The notes under the pieces were generated by a model. That model saw only the letters and a program-made list of their open reading frames with translations, was not told the origin of the DNA and ran no database searches. Position numbers and translations under genes: made by a program. From assembly GCA_003117195.1 (NCBI GenBank), contig BDSI01000026.1, positions 423,897 to 487,896 on the forward strand: 64,000 nucleotides of DNA, written 5' to 3'. Position 1 is the first letter of the stretch. Each line of letters starts with the position of its first letter. This DNA is from Eudorina sp. 2006-703-Eu-15 (Eukaryota > Chlorophyta > Chlorophyceae > Chlamydomonadales > Volvocaceae). This document shows, in pieces, positions 35,200 to 44,800 of this stretch.

Positions 35200-38141
35200 C
35201 ACGTCTTGGAGTGCACATCGAAGTGGTGCGCGATGGTCTTCCCGAACAGCAGCGTGCCCAGCTGGCCCATCCCGTCCTACGGCGAGGCGCAGCAGCAGCA
35301 ACAGTAGCAGCAGTAGCCAATAGCCGCAGGAGCATGAGCAGCCGCATGAGCAGCAGCATGGGCAGCAGCAATGGCCACAGGAGCAGTCGCAGCGGCTGCG
35401 GCGCAGGTCTTTCCGCAGCACAGGGTCTTTCCGCAGCACAGGTCTTTCCACAGCAGGCACATGTTTATTTTGCTTGAACCTCCTTTCCTCTCCTCCTCTC
35501 CTCCTCCCCTCAGCCCCACCTTGAGCACCCAGTTGAGCGCCCCGGCGGTGGGAATGGAACCCGCCCCCAGCCCCACGGCGTACAGCATGAAGGTGGACGC
35601 GAGGACCGAGTTGGCCGTCATGGCGATGTTGTTGACGCCCTGGGGGGCCGGGAGGTGGAGGGAGGGGGGGTGGAGGGAGGGGGGGTGGAGGGAGGGCGAC
35701 GAGGCCATCGAACAGGACCAGGGTTTCCGGCGACCCGTGGGTCGTTGATGATGTTTTGTCGGGTGCGATGTTGGGATGGATGGGCCGCAAAGCGCTCAAA
35801 GCCCGCCGGCCGCCCGCAGCGCTCGGACGCCTGTTTGCTGGCGCCACCCCCCGCATGCCGTTATGCTGGGTGTGCCCGGGTTCGTTCTACGGGTTTATTT
35901 ATTTTTCTCAATTTAACCCCCGCATGCCGTACCCACGTGACAGTGCCGTGCCGTCCCCACCTGCCAGGCCATAAACCGCACGTAGTTCGGGCCCGTAGTG
36001 TCCGGGTACCCCGCCGGTAAGAAAGTCGCCGTGATGGTGTCGCGGATTTGCCTGACGGGGCGTGGGGAGGGGGCAGGATGAATGTGGTACGGCACTACCG
36101 CATCAGCGGACTTCGATGGTAGAGGCGGGCCACGACAGCAGTTAGCAGCAGCTTCCCCGGCTGCAGCTTGACCTTCGCACTTAACACCCTGACGATTACA
36201 TCCCACGTGATCCCATCCCATTCCGTCCCATCCCAAGCACCCTACCTGCCCCATCCCAACCCCACTCTACCTGTACACGAAAGTGCCGAAGGAGACGTCT
36301 TCCCCCCGGGCCACCCGAGGGTGGCCCACAGCCGGCTGGGCCCCGCCGGATTGCGAGCTGGCCGACCCGTGGGTCGTGAAGCGCAGCTCGTCCTTGGCGT
36401 GGCAACGGACCATCCGCAGGTGGTAGTCCCGAGCGTTGGTGCCTGTGGCCCGGTGGCCGGGTGGAGCAGCAGCAGGAGGAGCGGAGCATCGAATCAGGTG
36501 CAGAGGGAGGAGCAGGGGGGGAGGAGACAAGAGGGGAGGAGGATAAGTGGTGAGGGGCGCGGTTCGGTCGGGCCGGGCGTTGGAAATTTGGGTGGTGTGT
36601 GTGCAATGCGGGAGAGATCGGCCTGAGGCGGGCGAGGAGAGGGCGTCGAAGGAGAAGAAGCAGGAGGAGGCGTAAGGGAGAACCTCGACAATGGAGGTCG
36701 TCCGTGGAGCGGCGGTGGTGGTGGTGGTGGTGGTGGTGGTGGAGCATCCTGTACGGTGACCCGACCAGGGTTGCACAAGGGGGGGTCCAAGGGGGGTGTC
36801 GACCGGGATCTCCACCAGCTCCACTGCCCCACCGGAGCCTGTGGGGCCGTGGGCGCGCTGCGGGGCCGCGGGCGCGCAGGCAGCCAGCCAGCCGACGATC
36901 CCGACCTTTCCTTCCCGGCTGCCCTCTTGGGGCACGGCCTCCCTTCCCTAATTTGCGCCGGTTCCTGCTGCGACACGGAAGATAAGTCGTCCCGCTTCCG
37001 CAGGGCAGTGGACGTGCAGGGCCGTGCAGGCCGGGCGGGCAGTGGACGTGCAGGTCCGTGCGGCACTTGTTTGGTCTCCAGTGTCCAGTGTCCAGGGAGG
37101 GAAGGAGGGTGGGTGGGCGGTATGGAGCACCCTCCGAACACTGCGGCCGTGTACCGCCTCATCACGCATCGTAGCAGCCCCAGGCCCCTGTCAGACGGCC
37201 CTACCCCACCCTACCCCACCCTCCAAGCCCCGGCCCCATCACAGCAACCTCCAGGCCCCTGGCCCCTTTCGAGGCCCGTGGGGCTCTGTCCACCTCCCCC
37301 CCTCCTGTCCTGACGACCACGCAGCTGCAGCTGCAGGGCAGGGCAGGGCAGAGCTGGTCTGCATTGTTGTCCACAGCTGCGACACACACAAGGCGCTACA
37401 ACCAGCGAAAGCTGCCACCGCGACCCGGCTTCATTCAGCTGAGCGACCCCCCGCCCTACCCGCGACGAGCAGGTGCACGGCGCGGCTGCCGTCGTGCTGT
37501 ACGATGCGGCCGCTGAAGGCGCCGTCCTTGAGCTCGTTATAGGCTGTGGCGGTACTTGTTGTGGTGGAGCTGACGGTTGTGGCGGTTGGGGCTGCGGCTG
37601 CGGACCCAGCCCGGATGAATGAAGGTGTGTCGTGAAGCGACGAAGGTACATCCGTCCCTCGAGACGCTTGGTGCACGGCGCCGCCGGTGGCTGAAAGGTT
37701 CGGAGCGAAGCTGGAATCCGAGCGACCAACGGCGCCGTTCGGCACGGCGACACGAGACGCTGGGTAAAGAGATGTAGATGTGATGACGGGGAACGGATGG
37801 TGCGGTGAATGGGATTGCGCTGCTGCGGGACCAGCGCAATTGCCCGCGCCATGCGCTGCACCATGACCCGGGCCTGCTGCGAAGCCCCTCCACGCAATTT
37901 CTGTGGCCGCGTTGTTCTGAGCGGAAGAAAGCGTATTGATGTAGTTTGTTTGTGGAGCTGATGCCTGCGCAAAAGTCGGGTCCGGTGCTGGAGCCGGAAC
38001 GCTGGAATACGTCCGCGACTTTGCCACAAGCAGGAGCGCGCTCGGATTGGACAATGCCGCAGAGGCATCCTCGGTTTGCTTCCGTCTGTTTTTAGCAACA
38101 GTGGCTAAAAGGAGCCCACGCGGATTCGGCAGCTGACGCAT
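30718..38141 (-). CDS. ROOT UVB SENSITIVE (DUF647) family membrane protein
   Basis: Member of the RUS/DUF647 family, plastid or membrane proteins linked in plants to UV-B sensing and auxin or vitamin-B6 related phenotypes; biochemical activity unknown. Fourteen exons in transcription order: 38141-37460, 36442-36271, 36051-35961, 35639-35520, 35276-35200, 34506-34397, 34173-34084, 33719-33571, 33270-32725, 32515-32398, 32043-31919, 31519-31415, 31154-31101 and 30780-30718. All junctions keep phase, giving 833 residues. Residues 1-225 are a Ser/Ala-rich extension that may hold an organelle-targeting peptide (MRQLPNPRGLLLATVAKNRR). The DUF647 core (about 285-515) shows FLPAGYPDTTGPNYVRFMAW, ALNWVLKDGMGQLGTLLFG, TWFFLSALM and ARDNNIADVTAK, with hydrophobic membrane-type helices. 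A charged, Asp/Arg/Gly-rich insertion spans about 517-679. The C-terminal domain ends ASGWTVEK...AKW, as in the family. Which RUS paralogue it is cannot be told. Confidence 0.9.
31541..31720 (-). repeat. 10-bp tandem repeat just upstream of RUS exon 12
   Basis: Eighteen units in perfect 10-bp register. Most read GGGGCTGAGT on the plus strand, with GGGGCGGAGT, GGGGCGGGTT and TCGGCGGGTT variants. In the gene's sense the common unit is ACTCAGCCCC. It lies 21 bp upstream of the exon 12 acceptor. Confidence 0.95.
33286..33321. repeat. Degenerate telomere-like octamers in RUS intron 8
   Basis: Four consecutive 8-bp units read TTTTGAGG, TTTTAGAG, TTTTAGAG and TTTTAGGG, followed by TTTT. TTTTAGGG is the Chlamydomonas-type telomere repeat. 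The tract sits about 15 bp upstream of the exon 9 acceptor. Confidence 0.7.
35115..35195 (-). repeat. (GT)n microsatellite starting at the RUS exon 5 donor
   Basis: About 40 CA dinucleotides on the plus strand. In the gene's sense the exon 5 donor reads GTGCGTGTGTGT, so the microsatellite begins within a few bases of the 5' splice site. Confidence 0.95.
36714..36742. repeat. (GGT)n microsatellite in RUS intron 1
   Basis: About ten GGT/GTG trinucleotides on the plus strand, inside the first intron (36443-37459). Confidence 0.95.
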
Positions 38142-38821
38142 ATTTAGGAAAGCGCCATATGATAGGCGAGGTACCTTGGGACAAAATGCTGTTGATGAAG
38201 CGCCTAGAGCAAATCGTAACGCTAGGAAAGGACCTAATTCCCAAAAAGGGTTGTTGTGGAGAATCCAGTCGCAGACGAAGCGGTTATAGGAATCGGCACG
38301 TCAGCATGTATGTATTAGTATGTTTTGATGGAACATGGATGATAACATAACAGTCTGAAGCCAGCAAATTTCACAAGCTAAAAGTTACGGTGCTTGAATT
38401 AATCATAGTGTGATCTGACGCGCTCCGCAGCAACAAGCTGCATCTGGATTGTAAATTCACATCAAAGAAGGAAATAACAGCAAATTTTTAATTACAAGCT
38501 GCCTTTCGTGCGCTTTTGCACGCAAAGTCACAGGTCGAGGAGCCGGACCACATCTCTGCGGACGCTCATTTGGACTGGGCGTGTTTCGGTGGAGTATTTC
38601 AACAACATATTATGAATAGATGGAAATTGAAGCTGCACGGTGATGGGGATGTGCATGCGGAAACATGTGCCGGGAGTTCGTTGTTGTCAGTTGATCGTGC
38701 CTGGAAACTGCTCCAGGCACATTTGGGCCACGCGCTTCACCGCGAACATGCAATAGTTGATTAATCATCAAAATTAAGCTAGGTTAGTGCCACGTTGTGT
38801 GCGTCGCGCAGTAAATACCGA
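38142..38821. promoter_or_regulatory. Shared upstream region of the divergent RUS and GH5 genes
   Basis: The two start codons face away from each other 680 bp apart, so both promoters and 5' untranslated regions must lie here. The middle (about 38340-38510) is AT-rich. No TATA box or other element can be assigned with confidence, and the small open frames in it match nothing known to me. Confidence 0.5.
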
Positions 38822-41800
38822 ATGGCCCGTGGGTCAGGGAATCGACTATGTTGCGCGTCCGCTATGCGCCGCGCGCGGCCCTTCGCCGCATTGCGCCCCA
38901 CAGCATTGCTAATTTTCTTCGTCTGCCAATCCGTTCTTCCCGCTGCACAGCCGGTGACAGATTCGGAACGCAGTGACGGAGCGCTCTCCCCAGCTCCCGC
39001 TCTCCCTCCATATCCCGACGCTGACTGCCCGCAAGAAGGCCTGCTCGACTCCGGGGACCCATACGACGAAGAGGCAATTCAAACTCCTCAAGTCACAAAA
39101 ATGGGATGCGTTTACAGCGTTCCCACGCAGCCCGCCGACAGCGTGACCCGGCAGGACCCGCCCGCCGCCGCCGCCGCCGCCGCCGCGGAAAAGCTGCGTG
39201 CGGCGCCGCCAGAATGGCTGGGCGCCAACCTGGGGACCTTGCCCATCTTCCCCTTCCGAGCCGCACGGTTGCAGCAAGACGAGGTGGAGCTGCGGCAGTT
39301 GCTGCGGGTGAGGGCTGAGGGCGGGGCGATGGAGCCTCGCTCTGGGCCCCCGCCGGGTGATTCCCTCGCAAGGCGCCACTCAGAACTCGGGCACTCGGAA
39401 CCCGACCGGGAACAGTGTCAGCCTAAACCCTAAACCCTAAACCCAGCCCCATTATAGCCGCCAACCGACAGGCGCACTATCCCCCGTGTCTTTATCAAGA
39501 ACCTTTCAACCTGCCAAACCCCGAAACTCTTCACACGCAACGCTCGTGTTGCGGTCCATGTCGTGACACCGCGCGCCCCACCCCCTCCCGTCCAGGACGT
39601 CGTGGACGAGCTGGCGGACGCGGGCGGCAACCTGCTCCGCGTCTTCCTCCACACCGACGGCGCCCTGAACCCCTGCTGGGCACCACCGGCGGGCGGAGCC
39701 AGCAGCTCCGAGGGCTTTGAATGCGAGGGCGCCTCGGCGTCGACCTCCTCATCACTCGCATCGAACAGCAGCCTCGGCAACGGGACTGCTGGCGCGGGCA
39801 GCAGCACTGGCGGCGGCGGCGGCAGCGGGGCGCCGAGTGCAGCGCCGGGAGCAGAGCCGACCCGCGGGTCACAGCCGTCGCCGACGCAGATGGAGGAAAT
39901 GGAGGTGTCGGGCTGCGGCGCCACGGCCGTCGAGGACCTGAAGTGGCTGCTGCGGCAGTGCCACCGGCGGGGCGTGCGGGTACTGCTGACGCTGTGGTCC
40001 CACGATTTGCTGGCTGTCAGAAGGTACGACACGGGGCAGTACGACAGGGGGCAGTACGACACGGGGCAGTACGACACGGGGGCAGGGGCAGCGCAGGGGG
40101 AGCAGAGAGGGGCAGCAGGGCGCGTGCGGGAGGTGTTGGCGGTCAGAAGGTACAACGCGGTACGAGCAACGGGAGAATCGGGCAGGAAGCCAGGAGAAAG
40201 ACCGGATGGGCTCTCGGCGTTTGCACGGCATCTGGGTGCCTTTATGGCGCAATCATCCAGGCAGAGCACGGCACCCCCGATATGGCTTTTCTTCTTCAGG
40301 GATAACCCGCCCGAGAACCGCGAGCGAGTCCTCCGCATGATTAGTACGACAGCCGGTACGAGTGCTTATGTGGACAACTGCCTCACGCCGCTTGTACAGC
40401 ACCTTGCGGCGACGCCGATGCCGCCGCCGGGTGTGGACGACGCGCTTGCTGCCAGCGACTTGGCAATTCTGGTCCGCCGCAAGGCGGAAGCCCTCAAGTC
40501 CTCCCATCCCGGCGCACCGCCCGCCGCCCCTGCGGCGGCGGCAGCGGCCGCGGCCACGGGCCAGGCCCAGTACGGCAACGGCACAAACACGACCTGGTAC
40601 GACAACAGCACAACAGCGGCCCAGTACGGCAACGGCACAAACGCGACTCGGTATGACGACGGCAGAAACACGACCCAGTACAACAACGTCACAAATACGA
40701 CCCGGTACGGCAACGGTACAAACACGACCTGGTACGGCAACGGCGCGACCACGACCCGATATGACAACGGCACAGCCACGACCCGGTACAACGACGGCAC
40801 AACAGCGACCCTCTCTGACAACAGTACAACCCCGACCCGGTACGGCAACGGGACAAACACGACCCGTTACAGCAACGGCACAACCCCGACCCGGTACGGC
40901 AACGGCAGAACAGCGATCCTCTCTGACAACAGTACAACCCCGACGCGGTACGGCAACGGGACAAACACGACCCGGTACAGCAACGGCACAACAGCGGCCC
41001 AGTACGGCAACGGCACAACCGCGACTCCGTATGACAACGGCATAAACACGACCCGTCACAGCAACGGCACAACCCCGACCCGGTACGGCAACGGCAGAAC
41101 AGCGATCCTCTCTGACAACAGTACAACCCCGACACGGTACGGCAACGGGGCAAACACGACCCGGTACAGCAACAGCACAACAGCGGCCCAGTACGGCAAC
41201 GGCACAACAGCGACTCGGTACGGTAACGGCATAAACACGACCCAGTACGACAACGGCACAAATACGACCCGGTACGGCAACGGCACAGCCACGACCCGGC
41301 ACGACACCGTCACGGCCAATGCCACCTTGTCAGAGGCCGTGCAGGAAGCTCGCAGCAGCCCATCCATTCAGGTCCGCCCGCTGACCGAGCCGCCGGTGGG
41401 AGCCGACGTGACGGAGAGCGGCGGCGTCGGCGTCGGCATCGGCAGCCCCTTCGGCAGTACATCCGGCCCCGCTGCTGCTGGTACGTCCGACGGGGTGGAT
41501 CTGGAGGTGCCGTACTCCGCCGCGGTGATGGGGTACGACATCTTGAACGAGCCGGAGGGCATCAGTTGGGACCTCCGACTGTACCAGAACTACATGTGAG
41601 CGGTAACGAAGTCGTTGTCTTGGTGCATGCATTTCATCATTAATGGTAATAGATAGGTTGATGGCGTTACAGTGGACCCGCGGCGGGTCATCGGCGACAG
41701 CCTCAGCCTCCTCACCACCTCGTGTATGTCAGCGGCCCTCCCTGCGCTCTCGTTTCTGACCGAGAAGCTGTGCTGGGTGGCAGGAAAGGTAGGGACGGAC

Positions 41801-44800
41801 CGGACCGGGCACGTAGGTCGCGCAGCCCGTCGCAGTCCTCGGACGGACCACTAGACATGACCCCGGTGACACCTGCGATGTCGTCTCGTCGTCTCATCGG
41901 AGTTTTGATGAATTATGATGCTGCGTTGCCAAACATGACAGCACTGCTGAAAACGCGCAGGTACAGCGCGGCGTGGGGCAACTATACCTTTGATGCCCCG
42001 GACTGGTTCGACGCACAACCCGAGCGCGCCGCCGACTATCGTTCGCTCCAGGTACGGTGCCGTACTGCGCCGTGCAGCAGGTCCACGTGATTGCATCGGT
42101 CCATCTGTTCTAGGGCAGGGGCAGGATGCGGGTAATGTACGGCGCATGCCGTAAGTGCATGTGTGCGTGGTGTTCGGGTCATATGTAGCTAGCGCGCCGT
42201 AGGCCGTACTGCAGTACCGCAGTGCCCATGCCGTACGGCAATAGCGTCTGCTGTAGCTCCTGCGCAGTAGACACCTGTGTGTGGCTGTATGATTAACTGC
42301 CGCTGTCTGATGACCACTGTTACCCGTTGACCCACATCCCGCATTTTCCCGCTGTGTGCAGGTCATGAAGGTCTTTGGTGGTAGGGCCTTCCCCATCCCG
42401 GTGCGTTGCGGTGCGCACCGGTTCCGTGCGCACCGGGCATTGCCCTTCATCATCTGGTTTTTCATTAAATTAATTATTGGCGATCTGAGTCTGTAGCATT
42501 CATTAGTTCTTTCTTATTCTTGCCGTCTGGGTCCTGATGAGTTTTGCCGAGTACCGAAGACGTGCCGTCTAATAACCGTGGGCTCAAACCCAGAAACCCA
42601 CCCGGCCGAATTCGCCCGCAATAGATACCAACGTGCGTACCTCTGTGGGTTTCAACACCAAAGGATCCGCGTCATCGGACCACCAACCGTCGCCTCCGCA
42701 CCACCACACTGGACACCGCACAACGAAAACCCGCGCCACCGAGGCGCACCGACCACGCACGTCCCACAACACGCGTCGGGAGATCCCCCTTCGGCAGTTT
42801 GGTGTATTATGCCATTATCATTAAGGATGTCACCGCGGACGCCGCGGCGGGGTGTATGTATCCGAGCTGTCGTCACAATTGCGCAATGTGCCATGTGTTG
42901 CGTTGAACACCTGGCCAAATCGATCGATCGCCGTCCACGACTCCGGCGCCCGGGCGACTGATGATGATGATGGTGCGGTTTGCTCTTACCTGCAGGGCCG
43001 GCAAGATGCGCTGCAGTACGAAGGGTGGTACTTCGTTGCGGGCAACAGGCCGCCCGCTGCTGACCAGGGGTCCGAGGCGGGCGGCGGCGGGGCACCCGCC
43101 GGCGGACAGAACATCAGCGACCCGGACGAGGGATGCGTCTCCGGGGGGTACTTCCTGTCTGCCGGCGCCGCCACCAGCGGCGGCAATCTGTACGCCAACG
43201 CATCCAGCGTCGCCAGCAGCGGTGATCTGTACGGCAACGCATCCAGCGACGTCACCGGACCGGAACTGCTGGCCAATCTGACAACTGCCGCAGCGCAGGC
43301 GGATGCCAAGGACGAGCAGCAGCTGGGCGTGTGCGGGATCCTGCCGCCGTTGACGTCCTCGCCGTCGACTGCTGGCCATCGCGCGGTCGCCGCGGAAGGC
43401 AACGCCGCACGGCCGGTGCCGTGGTACGGCAACGCCAGCCTGGCGGCGGAGTGGGAGGCCCTGGCGCTGATGGTCAGCCAGACGCCGCCACTGTCTTCGA
43501 ATGGCACCGTCACCGGGTCGGCACCTCCCGGCTGGTGGTTCAACTGGTATATATACCACGATGCTGTCGAGCAATACAATTCCGAGATGCCGTACTTGTT
43601 GCCCCTGGTAAGCTGATGTCGTACCATGGAGTACGACTAGGAGGCGAGGCGGTGACGCATGGACCGCCGGCTCTCTCTTTCGATAGTGCGCTCTTGAATG
43701 GGGATATGATGATAGAGAACAGTGTTCTTGTCTGCGGGGCTACCAGGGGTTACCTCGGATCGCGCTGCCGAGGTGTTTGCCGAGCAGGACGGGGGTTAGG
43801 GTCAACCAACTTGCCTTGCAAAAATCCGAGCCACCTCCAGTGCTGCTGCCGTCCCGCCCAATCCCAACCCGACCCCCCTCCCTGTACGCCTCCCCAAGGT
43901 CACGAGCTGCCGACTGCGCACCGCCGACGTGACGCTGCCGCAGCTGCAGCGCTTCATATCCCGCGTTGCGGCTGCCGTACACAAGGCCGACCCACGGGCC
44001 AAGGTCACGGTCGGCGCGCACAGTCTGCCGTACTGTACGGACGCGCAGGTGTGGTGCTGGTCCTGAACACGCTCTGAACAACAACGAAATCTGTTGTCTG
44101 TCGCAGTGCACACAGGGACCCGACACCCATCCAAAACCATTGGTACGACACCCGCCGTACTGACGCTCGTGGCGGGACCCGCCCCGTCCTTCATCCGCCC
44201 ACACTCGCGTGTACTGCAGTGGCTGCCGGGGCACATCGACGACTTTGAGAAATACCCACGGAACATCTACTCTGATGCTGCGCTGAGGTAACGGCACCGT
44301 ACTGCTGTACACCAGTTGGAATGATGATGGTTGTGGGATACCCGAAGCAAGAGGGCTGCGGTTACCAATGACAGACCGCTACGTTGCTCACGTGATGACC
44401 ACGTGAGGTCCGGGGGATCACGCGGCGCCGGCCCTCCACCCCTGCTGACCTGCTCGCCATCATCGCGGTCGCCAATGTGCAGCGCCGGCCGCACGCCGCT
44501 AGGGACCGCATCGAAGCGCCCGCGGGTCCGCAATGGGTGGCGAAGGTGGCGGGGGCGAGGGTGAAGGCGGAGGTGCCCAGCCTCGGCCCCACGACCTCCC
44601 ACGCCGCCCATGCCGCGGGGGACTGCATCGAAGCGCCCACAGGTCTGCAATGCGAAATAAACGGGGAGCAGGGACCAGAGTACGGCAGTTGGATCAAGCC
44701 CGCGAGTACCAGGTGCAGGGGCGACACGAGGGCACGGGGTCTGCGGCACAAGGCAGACCGCTGCGGGCATTGTGCCGCAGACCCCGTGCCCTCGTGTCGC

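Noticed and set aside
40253..41302. 349-codon minus-strand frame rich in Val, Arg and Cys
   Set aside because: It is the antisense of the sequon repeat; the 27-bp unit is open on both strands, and the plus frame links conserved GH5 motifs.
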